Shown here: piece after piece, positions 48,602 to 59,719 of the stretch
Numbering within the stretch: the stretch's first letter is position 1
How the letters are laid out: every line of letters begins with the position of its first letter
Source: Neostapfia colusana
Lineage: Eukaryota > Streptophyta > Magnoliopsida > Poales > Poaceae
DNA: 64,000 nucleotides
Direction of reading: 5' to 3'
Assembly (NCBI GenBank): GCA_030760725.1
Contig: JASWHV010000002.1
Location: 63,419,900-63,483,899, forward strand
Position numbers and translations under genes: made by a program
Notes under the pieces: model-generated
Told to the model about the DNA's origin: nothing
What the model saw: only the letters and a program-made list of their open reading frames with translations
Database searches by the model: none

Positions 48602-50827
48602 CATTCCTTGGCCGCATCATCTGCAAAGGAGGAGTATCGGTCGATCCCGTAAAAGTGAGGGATGTTTTGCAATGGAACCAACCGCAGAATGTGAGGGATA
48701 TTCGGAGTTTCCTTTGGATGGCTGGATACTATCACCGGTTATCAAGGATTTCACCAAAATAGCGAAGCCTATGACTGAATTGCGGATGAAAGGGAAAGCA
48801 TTTCAGTGGAAACAAACGTGTCAAGACAGCTTTGAGGAGCTAAAGAAGAGATTAACAACATCGCCGGTTTTGGTATTGCCGGATGTGAGGAAGAGTTTCG
48901 ATATATATTGTGACGCATCAAGACAAGGTATTGGATTTCTGATTATGCAAGAAGGCCAAGTGGTAGCCTATGCATCAAGGCAATTAAAGAAACATGAGCT
49001 GAATTACCCTACACACGACCTGGAACTTGCAGCCGTGGTACATGCCTTGAAGATTTGGAGGCATTACATCCTCGGTCACCGACGTGAGATCTACACGGAT
49101 CACAAAAGCCTCAAGTATACATTCACGCAAACGGATCTGAATTTGAGACAACGTCGATGGTTGGAACTCATCAAGGACTATGATGTAGGAATCAACTATC
49201 ACCCCGGAAAGGCCAATGTAGTAGCTGATGCGTTGAGCCGAAAGGGAGCATGTCACAAACTCATGTTTCGGGAGCTGCCACCCGAGCTGTGTAAGGAGTT
49301 CGAACGATTACATCTCGGGTTCTTGAACAAGATGGAGGTGGTAGAACTAAATTCAACTCTGGAACAAGAGATACTAGATGACCAAGCAACAGATGAGGAA
49401 ATAAAGGAAATCAAGGAAAGAATCCGACAAGGGATCAAGAAGGATTTTAAGGAAGACGAGAATGGCACGCTTTGGTTAGGGAAAATGAGTTGTGTGCCTA
49501 ACGTGAAGCACATCCGCGACACGATACTAGAGGAGGCACATGACTCGCCTTATTCCATACACCCCGGCTGTACAAAGATGTACAAGTACCTAAAAACCTG
49601 CTATTGGTGGGATGGCATAAAAAGGGACATCGCTGAATATGTTGCCTTATGCGACACGTTCCAACAGGTGAAGGCCGAACATCAAAGACCCGCTGGATTA
49701 TTGCAGCTATTGAAAGTACCCGAGTGGAAGTGGGAAGACATCACTATGGATTTCATAGTCGGATTGCTACGTACTTAGTGCGGCTACGACTCTATTTGGG
49801 TTATCGTGGACCGGTTGACGAAATCAGCCCACTTCATTCCTGTTAGAAGCAAATACACCGTGGCACAATTAGCAGAGCTGTATATGGAGCAAATTGTGTG
49901 TCGTCACGGAGTTCTGAAGAGGATAGTTTTAGATCGAGGTTCTCAATTTACCTCTAGGTTCTGGAAGAAGCTGCATGAAGCTATGGGTAGACGGTTGAAT
50001 TTCAGCTCCGCATATCACCTGCAAACTGACGGGTAAACTAAGAGGACAAATCAGATTTCGGAAGACATGTTGAGAGTTTGCCTTGAAACATGGGCGTAGA
50101 TGGGATAAGATCTTGCCGTATGCTGAATTCTCATACAACAACAGTTACCAAGCCAGCTTGAAAATGTCACCTTTCGAGGCACTATATGGTAGACGGTGTA
50201 GAACACCGCTGTTCTGGAATGAGACTGGAGAAAGCCAAGTATTTGGACCCGAAGTGCTGCAAGACGCAGAAAATCAAGTCCAAACAATACGTGAAAACTT
50301 GAAGGCCGCTCAGTTACGTCAGAAAGGCTATACGGACAATAGGCGAAGAAGTTTGACCTTCAAAGTTGGAGACTTCATGTACCTTAAGGTGTCGCCTATT
50401 CGAGGCCAATGAAGGTTCAACGTCAAAGACAAGCTAGCATCTCGCTACATTGGCCATTCAAGATTTTGGGCAAGCGAGGAGAGGTAGCCTATCAACTAGA
50501 GCTGCCAACGCACCTCTCCGACGTGCACGACGTATTTCACATATCCCAGCTCAAGATGTGCCTAAGAGTGCCGGAAGAACAAATACCGATGGATGAACTA
50601 GAACTTCAGGAGGATCTGACCTACGTGGAACATCCCATCAAAATCTTTGACGTGAATGAAAGGGTCACGAGGAACAAAGTAATCCGTTGGTGCAAGGTAC
50701 AATAGAGTCATCACACGGAAGCCGAAGCTACATGGGAGCGTGAAGAAGACCTCAAGACGGAATTACCTAATCTTTTCTCCACTCTATCAAATCTCGAGGG
50801 TGAGATTCATTTTATGGGAGGTATGTT
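48602..50827 (+). pseudogene. pol: Host gypsy element RT C-terminus, RNase H, integrase, chromodomain
   Basis: It resumes after the LTR with FLGRIICKGG. A small deletion near 48740 shifts frame. An open stretch of about 330 codons then covers RNase H (YCDAS, LELAAV, YTDHK, VADALSR, all four acidic residues present) and the integrase N terminus. The integrase zinc site has CDTF in place of CDTC, so one Cys is lost. Stops and shifts follow at 49776-49778, 50035-50037, near 50085 and near 50410. The chromodomain (YVEHPIKIFDVNERVTRN) has a TAG at 50703-50705. It ends at the polypurine tract TTTATGGGAGG (50811-50827). Confidence 0.92.
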
Positions 50828-52026
50828 TGTAACACCCTCAAAATTACTACCATGCATTGCATACATTTTTCATGTAGAGAAGCATTTAAAAAGAAGAAAA
50901 TAAAGAGAGGGATATAGAAGCAAATAAAATAATAAAAGGGAATAAAAATAGAAAATAATGAAAAAAACAGAAAAGAAAAATAAATAAAAATAGCCAAATC
51001 TTGCTGCAACAATTTTTCCCCGAAATTCCGCAAAGTTTCCCCAAATTCCCCTCTTCCTGAATTTCCCTAATTTTCCTGATTTTCCCTAAATTTCCCAAAA
51101 TTACCCTATTGATTTTTCCTCACATTCGGGGGGGGGGGGGGGGGGTCCCCCCCTATTTTGGCCGCACCACTTAAGGGTGGGGAAACCATAGTGGGCCCTT
51201 CCCTCTTGGCCGCAGCCCATTAGGGGCAGAAGTTCTAGCCGCCCCCCTTTTGTTTTTTTTGTGGGCTTTTATTTTCACAAATAATCTCAGCCATTGGTGG
51301 AAAAAAATAATAAAATCACAGCACCTAGCTCCCACCTCTTTTAAAATTAAATCTCAGCCCTTGGATAATTGAGTTGCTAAAATCCTAGCCTTCCTAGCTA
51401 TTTCCCCCCTTATAAATAAAACCCTCCCCCCTTAACCGATACCCCAGCCCCAAAAGCTCTGGCCACCGCCCTCCCGTGCTGCCAAGCTCAAGTTGCCACC
51501 CCCTTGCTGGAATTTGGCCACTGTCGAAGCTCCGCCACGCCTCGGCGTCGCCGGAGAAGAAGCCCCCGATGTTCTGCCGTAGCCGCAGCCTCATAATTCT
51601 CCAAGAAAGATCTCCAACTGCTGCTATTGCAAGGAGAAGGCCCTGCCGCAAAGGGAGAGAGGAGGAAGAAGTAAGGTAGGTTTTTGTTACCCCTCTTAAC
51701 ACGTCACCGCTATTTCTACGCACCCGTTTTCTTCACCCCCTGCGATCTGAAATTTCTGCGTGTGGACAGACCATGTTCTGGTCAATCTTTGACGGTGGAA
51801 TTGATCTACAAATTGTGTCAAGATCATAACCACATCAACACTTTATCCCAGCAGCCTTGTTCATCATAAAACCGCATGGAAGCCTACTAAAACTTGCAAG
51901 ACCATGTGCAAACTGATTTTTATAAACTACACCATAGGAATTGCATTCATCCACCTAATTGCATCTTGAGTAAAGTTTGTGCATGATAATTGATTGCTGT
52001 AAATTTTGTATGTGCGTGGTCGTGAG

Positions 52027-53493
52027 TAAAAGGACACGCCCAAGAGGCCGTCTACGAGGAACTACAGCACCAAGACTTCGAGATGCTTGAGCAACACGAA
52101 CAACGGGAGCAAGGCAAGTGCCCCTTGACCATATTGATCCCATGTTTTTGAAACTGTTTTGTTAGCGAAAACTTGTATGCTTTTGTCACTTTTATGGGAC
52201 ACCCTTTTATAGGAGTTTACTAGTTTTGTTAACCATCCTTGTAGCCAGGGATGGTCATTTTCTTTTTTGCTTCGGTCAATTTACGGGATACGGGAAGCTG
52301 AAATCAATTTTGTTAGCTACTGCACTCATATGAATAAGGATGATGAGAACTTAATGATGATGATAAGCATGGAATCGGGGATATATAGGCCCTGTTTGGC
52401 ATGGCTTAAACTTGTTAAAAAAGCAGCTTGTCTAAAAAGCTGGTGAACAGCAGCTTAAACTTGTATCCTGCTTTTAGTTCATTCTGAGATCAGCTGAATT
52501 AATAAGCTGCTGGAGAAGCTGACTGTTGGGTACACTCGCAGCTTCTTTTTGTAAAAAATCTGGTTCAGAAGCTGTGCCAAACAAGACCATAGGAAAGCTT
52601 GGTTCGTGGATGTTGCTGATTGAGATGGTGGTTTTCTTGCCGTAGATCTAAGTACCGGTTCATGTGAGCACATACCTGGAAAACAGTGCCACCACAAGGC
52701 CAAATATGGGTGCGGCTTAGCTGACTAATTAGGTGTGTTGCTAGCTTGTTATGGACCATTGGATGGTGCGGGTAATGGGAGTCGAGAAGGACTGCCCTGG
52801 GAACTGCATGGCACAAGTGGGGGCCCGTGGAGAATAGAGATTCGAGTCTACCGGTGAAACCTCAGTGGGTACGTACATCATAGTAGCCCATTTGTAAAGG
52901 CTATTTTGTGATCTCTAGGTCATACACCGATGGTTGTGTACTGGCATAATGGAGGTTTTCTCTAGTCGCCGACAGGTGACGAAATCACGAACTTTTGGGT
53001 AAAGTGGTGCAACCTCTGCAGCGTGTAAAACTATCATGATAGCCGTGCTTCCAGTTACAAGCACCTAGCCAACTTCCATGATTAGAGGCAAAAACTTGGG
53101 ATGGCTACTCGGGTATGGTCATTGGGATTGGTTTTGGGTCACGACAATGAATTTGGTTTCGGTTCTATGAAAATGAGATGGTTATGAATATTTATGAGTA
53201 TGAGATGAACTTGAGAAACACTATTTGCTGGTTGAGGCTTGATAAATGGTGAATTATGATGAAGGAATGTTGATGAATTACTTGGTTATGTTGGGATTTA
53301 ACTCACCTAGAAATAGTTGCTACCATGTTTGTGAAATAAAACTTGCTTGCTGCAATGAACCTTTTTATTTCCTACCTTGTTGTTAGCTACATGTCATAGT
53401 TTCCCACACTTGCTGACTACGACATGTACTCAGCCTTGCATTCCCACAAACAATTGAGCTACAGAAGAAGAGTACTTCGAGGAACAGGTCTAG
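52027..53493 (+). CDS. Exon-like pair inside the C LTR
   Basis: A first segment (52027-52113) of 28 codons, rich in Glu and Gln (FEMLEQHEQREQ), ends CAAG|GCAAGT. A second (53465-53493) follows GAGCTACAG, codes eight further residues (EEYFEEQ core) and stops. Both joints are phase 1, as in the A and B LTRs. I could not settle an upstream exon with an ATG in this copy. Whether it is ever spliced or translated is unknown. Confidence 0.3.
52388..52588. mobile_element. MITE, Tourist-like (201 bp)
   Basis: Terminal inverted repeats are GGCCCTGTTTGGCA and, reversed, GGTCTTGTTTGGCA. The flanks are ATA on both sides (52385-52387 and 52589-52591). The solo C LTR has the matching empty site near 29730-29745 (AGATCTAGGCAAGC read on minus). 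A 3-bp target and this terminus suggest PIF/Harbinger type; a hAT origin is less likely. No coding capacity. Confidence 0.8.
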
Positions 53494-53765
53494 TGCTAGG
53501 CGTGCGCACTACCATCGACATGCCTGTGGAGTTGAAGTTGGAGCCTGTTGTCTTAGTCATTTTCCGCGGCTGTTTAGAGTCTTCCGCTGCTGAATAAAAT
53601 AGATTCCATGAGTGACACAATGAGTCAATGTAATAAAGTACTAAAACATCATTTGTACCTGGATATATTCTGAGTTTCAGTTTCATGAAGTACAGTGTAT
53701 ATGTGATGAACATCCTGGGCACACATATGCATTCACTTGGTTCAATCTCGGAACCGGGTGTCATA

Positions 53766-54058
53766 GCGACCCGGGAATGTTCATTACCTCAACAACAAGA
53801 ACGTCCTTGAAGGAGAGACCATACTGGCGGGTATGTTCACTCTCCAAAATAGCACAATCATCATTTTATTTGATTTTGGTGCAACCTACAGTTTCATAAG
53901 TGCATCATATATGGTTAAGCATCAACTGCAATTCTTCCTGACCGATTGCTCATATCTGATCTGCTCACAGGGAGGGAAGATTTCAGCAACTACGATGATT
54001 CCAAAAGCACCACTGTTCTTGGGTGGAAAAATATATCCCACTACTATGATTATCCTTG
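53766..54058 (+). pseudogene. Gypsy protease fragment of another element
   Basis: One frame reads the end of a gag linker (YLNNKNVLEGETILAGMF) and then a retropepsin with LFDFGATYSFISASYM; the active site is DFGA in place of DSGA. It is open to the D-type LTR that interrupts it at 54059. It is distinct from the host element protease at 43461 and may be the element into which the whole left stack is inserted; the left part would lie outside the window. Confidence 0.75.
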
Positions 54059-54572
54059 TGTAGGATCGAAGAGCACGTGAAAAGCTACCAGAGGGGGGTG
54101 AACGGTAGATTTAAACTTTTTAGCAGAAGCAACAAAAACCCCTTGGCAGAAAATCGATCTGTTAAAGAAACCGTGTATGCGACTGATCTAAATGTGTTCA
54201 ACCGTGACAAAAGTGGTATATATTATATAGAATCAAGTAACAAAGACAAGACAACAAGAATTACAGAAATCCGTCAAGAAAAACTCATGTTATGATCAAA
54301 AGATCAAACAAGGGTCAATCTGTTCTACTCGAGAAAAAACCAGATCTGCAACACTGGAAAGAAACTCGTGTAGATCAGAAATTACAAATCCAATGACCGT
54401 GAAATTTTCATAGATGATATATAATCAAGTTGTGAAGATAACTTGAAAAGAATCACGTCAATTGGATCTGTAAAACTCGAGTTATGATCAAAACACCGAA
54501 GCACTATCGTGCTTCCCAGAAACTCAACGAGAAAGACTTGACAAAAATAAGTCAGACGAACAAGGCACAAAA
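54059..54572 (-). mobile_element. Second D-type copia LTR, fragment
   Basis: It starts TGTAGGATCG as the plus-strand left end of the D LTR at 33670 and matches it, with changes, to 54572. There a C-type LTR interrupts it. The rest is outside the window. Confidence 0.85.
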
Positions 54573-55243
54573 TGTGACACCCGGTTCCGAAAATAGAACC
54601 AAGTGACTGCATATGTGTGCCCAGGATGCTCATCACACATACACATGTAATCCACAAACTGAATTCAGAATATAACCACAAATAAATAGTGTTTAAGTAC
54701 TTTATTACAATGACTCAATGTCTCACTCATGAATCTCTAACTTATTCTTGCAGCGGAAGTCTCTAAATGACTGCGGAAATAACTAAACAGCAGGCTCCAG
54801 TCTTCAACTCCACAGGCATGTTGACGGTAATTCGCACGCGTAGTACTTCACATGGTCCTCGAAGTACTCATCTCCTGTAACTGATGTTTATGTGGTAATG
54901 CAAGGGTGAGTACATGTCGTACTCAGCAAGTGCGGGAAAAGTATGACATGTAGCTTTCAACAAGGTATGGAATAAAAAGGCTCATTGCAGAACTTTTATT
55001 CACAAACATGATAAAAACAACAACTATTTTTGGGTAAAATTTATCCCATCATAATCATGTAGTTCAGCAACATTCTCTCATCATAATTCACCATTTATCA
55101 AGTCTCATCCAGCCATTAATTTCTCAAGTTCATCTCATACTCATAAATATTCATAACCATCTCATGTTCATATAACCTAAACCAACTTCATTGTCTTGAC
55201 TCAAAACAGTCTGAAAATCCATCCCAATGACCATAACATAACA
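54573..55243 (-). mobile_element. Third C-family LTR, fragment
   Basis: It begins TGTGACACCCGG, the minus-strand end of a C LTR, and follows 2810-3480 closely up to the point where the B' LTR starts at 55244. Confidence 0.9.
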
Positions 55244-58200
55244 TGTCACACCCGGTTTTTCCGAAGAACAACCGAGTGAATATCACATGTATGCCAGGAT
55301 CATTTTCTCATACATGTGATGACAAATAGTGAAGCATCATTTATTACAAGCCAGGTGTCGAATAACAATAAGTCTTACATAGCAAATGTCTCGATGGACA
55401 ATAATAAGTTCATCACAAGTAAATAAACTAGCAGCGGAATAATTATTCTTGTGGGCTCCGTCACAGGCGTTGCCCGGGGGACTCCATGAACCTAGAAGCC
55501 TTCTTCGGGTCCAAAGTCTTGATCATTAAACACCACATCATTCTCTTGACCTGAGTAGCAATATAAACCAACAAATATGCAAGGTTGAGTACCGATGGTA
55601 CTCAGCAAGTGTGGGAAAGTAATGTCATGCATGGCTAGAACAAGGGGAGGTTGAACTCATGGTTAAAGCACTACGCAATTATTGCCTACCACCTTAGCTT
55701 ATTAAGCACCTACATTACTACACAGGTGAAATGGTCCCAATCTCCCATCCACTCGTCATAATCAAATAACCATAACATCATTTCCAATGTTAAGCTCCCC
55801 GCTTAACGTCCTCAACTTCCAAAACCATCAATCCTCTAATCATGATCAAGTCCAAGCCGCTCTTGACCGTGAGCACGGCTGTCATGACAGTTTTGACTCT
55901 GCAGAGTTTGCACCACTGTACCCACATGTAGTGATTTCATCCCCCGTTGCCGGGTGGACTAAAAGAACCTCCATTATGCCAGTGTCTACGAACCACATTC
56001 ACACTTCCCAGGTGTGTAGCCAGGAGATCAATACGAAGCCTTTACAAAGGGATTCCCGACGAGCGTGGGCCCACTGAGGTTTCACCCATAACAGCATACA
56101 AGAGGCTCCAACCCCGCTGCAGTGGCCCCCTCTTGAGCCTTGCGGTTCATATTGTAGTCCAGCTGCCCATACTACGCCGGGGATACACCTAATTAATTGG
56201 CCAAGCAGCCCCATCTCAGCATGTGGTTGGCACGGTAAAGCCAGGTTACATGCTCCATGAACCGGTCCTTAGGATCCAGGCAAGTACTAAACACAAACCC
56301 GAGTCTCGTGCACCCAGCACACAACCAAAACATCCAACTTGCCTTGATCCCTACCTCTACATAACTCACAATATCTCATTTAAGAGTATGGTAAAATAAA
56401 CTGATGATCTTATATCCCAAATATCGCATTCTAAGCATGGCTAAGCATATGCATAATAATAAATGACATGATAAAATAAATCCCAATCCCAAGCTACAAG
56501 GGAACAAGGTAATACAATTCTAGGGAAACTTCCTAGCATGGGTTTCATATTTCAATTGGCAATGCAAATAATTCTAGCTACACATCCTAGCAAAGGATCA
56601 AAGTGGTCAAGGACACTTGCCTCCTTCCTGCTACTCTTGAAATGGGTAGTCCTGATCTTGGAAAGGAATAACTTGCTCTTGAGCAGGTTCTACATCATAC
56701 CATCACACATAGCAAAAGAAAAACAACAATCTATAAGACATAGTTCACACTTCCACTTCATACAAACCACACATTCATATTTATGAAAGTCATTCACCAT
56801 TATATGTGTTGTGGTTATTCTATGTGTGTTGATTTGTGGCTTGCATGCAATTTTAATCATGTGTATATGATTCCTACTTTTGTGTTCACATTTATACTTA
56901 CATACTATATATATGAGTTTCCAATTTAAATAAATTCCTTATATTCAATTACTACACCTTTTAGCTACCAAGTATGCATGAAAGTTATTTTCCTTCTCCA
57001 TATGTGTCTTCAGAATTTCTACCAACCCTAAACTGAATTCTTTGGATTTTAGAACTCCATTTATCATTTACTAGTTGCTATATTTTCAGATTTATTTCCT
57101 ATGCCTAAACATGAACTTTATTATGAAAATAACAAGACACATCATATAAACAGAATAGGTTCTGATCTAAAATATTTATTAATATATTTTAGACCTTTTC
57201 CTCTGATGTAAACTATTTTACAATTATTTTCCCTATTTTCCAGAACTATTCTTTACTTAAAAATGTGTCCCTAAATGTGAATAATCAATTAAACAGATTC
57301 ACTTCAGCCCAAAATATATTTTTATCTCACTCCAAAGTTTTCTAAATACTGAGAAAGTTTTTAATTTAATTTTGACAATATGTTTGTCGCACTTTTTAAA
57401 TTTTAAACACTAGCCACATATTCAATTTCCAAAATTAAATATTAAACAGGGCTAAAAAGGTAAACTCACCCCACTACATGGTCTATAATATTATTTTAAC
57501 AATTTTCAGGGGCCTAGCTATACATAACAGAGGAGTTTTTCCTAATTTTTATTAAGTCCAGGGGCTAAAACTGATTTTTAAATGAATTTACATGATTTTC
57601 TGAAGTTCCAGGGGCTAGATCAGAAGTTTCTGGGGCTAGCTCTTATTTCCCGAGAACCCCAGGGGGTAGCACGTAAGATTTCCAGTCTTTATAACGCGGG
57701 GCTGACGTGGACCGTCCGATTTAAAACAGACGGCTGAGATTATAACGTCAAACTGGTACGCGGGGATTTAAATTCTACCGTGCGATTTAAAATAGACGGC
57801 GCACAAGCGGCCACGTCGCTCTGATCGAGCGCGGGCGGCGCTGCCCGGCGGCGCACGGCGGCGGGAAGCGGCGATCTCGCCGGAGAGTTTCGGATCTTCG
57901 TAAATTCTTCCTAGAACTATGATTTTATGGCATAGATCGCTGGAGGGGAGGTCAGGGATCTCACCTCGGGGGTTTTCTTGAGCTCGGAGGTCCTGGAAGG
58001 CGATCGGCGACGAGGTCCGAAGTGAAACCACGGCGAGGCTCGTCGGCGCTGTGTTTGAACCGCAAGTCACCGAGTTTTCTGCACCTGCAGGGTTCCCCGG
58101 AGGCGGTGGATCAAGACCAGCGAGTTAGATCGGAATTTCCGAGCTTAGATCGGCTAGACTTTGCCGGAGAAGTCTCGGGTTCTAACCGGAGTAAAAACGG

Positions 58201-58649
58201 CGGATCGCGTGGGAAAAACAGAACGAGGCCGGGGTTTTTATAGACGGGGGAGGGCGGCGGGTTTGTTTAGATCGAGTGGGAGTCCTCCGGAACCAGAATT
58301 CGGCCGGAAATCCGGTTGATTGTGATCGCGCGCGCGCGGGTGAACAGTCCGAGTTTCGGACGATCGGGGGTTAGGGATGACAGGTGGGTCCCACCTGTCT
58401 GAGAGAGAGAGCGCGGGCGCGCGGCTGCGGGCTGGCGCGGGGGCAGGGTGGGCCGGCTGGTGGGTTTCGGCCCACTGGCCAGTTTTTTTTCTGTTTTCCT
58501 TTTTCTTTTTCTATTTCTTTTCTGTTTTGAGTTTAATTTGAATTCCAGTTTGAATTTGAATTATTGCAAAACATGCAATACGTCCAAAAATTTTTAAATT
58601 CCCGTCTTAACATGATTTAGGGTCTTAACAAGATTTTTGGGGTGTTACG
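55244..58649 (-). mobile_element. Element B' 3' LTR (3406 bp)
   Basis: A B-family LTR in inverse orientation to element B. The minus-strand start is mutated (CGTAACACCCC at 58649). A TATA box (TATAAAAA) lies at 58242-58235. Exon-like segments are present: the donor follows 57965, the GC-donor exon lies near 56690-56622 with an internal TAG, and the last exon near 55565-55500 is intact. A polypurine tract (58668-58650) and pol precede it on the minus strand, so it is the 3' LTR. Confidence 0.93.
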
Positions 58650-59719
58650 GCTCTACCCCCCTTAAAAGAAATCTCGTCCTCGAGATTGGTGGTTCTAAGA
58701 AAACAACTCCGGAAATTGTGCCTTGAGCTCGTCTTCCCGCTCCCATGTGGCTTCCTCTTCTGAATGATGCTTCCACTGCACCTTGCACATCCGGATTCTT
58801 TTATTTTTGGTGATGCATTCCATTGTCTCCAAAATCTTGTGTGGTTGCTCGGCATAAGACAAATCCTCACCTACGTCCACTTCATTCATGGGTAACACCT
58901 CTTCAGGCGTCCTCAGGCATTTCTTGAGTTGTGACACATGGAATACATCATGCACATCCGATAGACGAGCCGGTAATTCTAGTTGATACGCCACATCGCC
59001 TTTCCTTTCCTAAACTTGAAAGGGTCTGATGTATCGAGGTGACAACTTCCCTTTCACCTTGAACCGACGAAGTCCTCTGATAGGGGACACCTTGAGATAG
59101 ACATAGTCTCCCACGTTGAAAACGAGCTCTCTTCTTCGTACATCAGCATAGCTCTTTTGGTGTGTCTGTGCTATCCTCAAATTGTTGCGAATTTCCCTCA
59201 CCTTCGCCACGGCTTCTTGTAGTACTTCTGGACCAAACACTTTACTTTCCCCTGTTTGGTTCCAAAATAGGAGAGTTCTGCACTTCCTCCCGTACAAGGC
59301 TTCAAACGGTGACATCTTCATACTAGCTTGATAGCTGTTGTTATAGGAAAACTCCGCACACGGTATGTTCTTCTCCCAACTCCTATTGTTTTTGAGTGCA
59401 CATGCCCTCAGCATATCTTCAAGGATCTGATTGGTTCTCTCCGTCTGCCCGTCAGTTTGGGGATGATAGGCAGAGCTGAAATTTAGATGGGTTCCCATGG
59501 TTTCATGCAACTTCTGCCAAAACCTCGAGGTGAACTGTGTCCCTCGGTCCGACGCTATCTTCTTCGGCACTCCATGGTAACACACGATCCTTGACATGTA
59601 TAACTCCGCCAATTTGGATCCACTGTAGCTTTACTTTACGGGGATGAAGTGAGCTACCTTGGTTAGCCTATCAATGATGACCCATATCGAATCATACCCT
59701 GATTGGGTCCTAGGCAATC
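58650..59719 (-). pseudogene. pol: Element B' integrase and chromodomain
   Basis: On the minus strand the frame starts inside integrase at 59719, where A' is inserted, with LPRTQSGYDSIW and a stop in the next 35 codons. It then runs 59612-59010 with ASDRGTQF and QTERTNQ, the second Asp and the Glu of the DDE triad. A stop or frameshift near 59008 separates the end, 58994-58695, which holds LSDVHDVFHVSQLKK and the chromodomain with WKHHSEEEATWE intact, then TAG. It serves as the reference for breaks in element B. The 5' part lies beyond A', outside the window. Confidence 0.92.

Larger units (their letters stand above)
50828..53765 (+). mobile_element. C-family LTR (2938 bp), 3' LTR of the host element
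   Basis: It starts TGTAACACCCTC and ends GGGTGTCATA (canonical TCACA in other copies). A mutated polypurine tract stands just before it, so it is in the native 3' position. A TATA box TATAAATA lies at 51411-51418. It contains a MITE at 52388-52588. Exon-like segments are 52027-52113 (followed by GCAAGT) and 53465-53493 (ending TAG). A run of 18 G at 51128-51145 may be uncertain in length. Confidence 0.92.

Noticed and set aside
48486..48740. N-terminal part of the 430-codon frame ending at 49778
   Set aside because: It runs from LTR sequence across the insertion boundary into the RT remnant in a wrong frame; only the part after about 48740 is true pol.
51128..51145. Run of 18 G as a quadruplex or regulatory site
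   Set aside because: The length of such runs is unreliable in assembly, and other C LTRs have differing runs.
50828..53765. C LTR as a solo insertion between pol and a missing E 3' LTR
   Set aside because: The polypurine tract stands directly before it and flanks atgtt/gcgac do not match, so it is in the native 3' LTR place.
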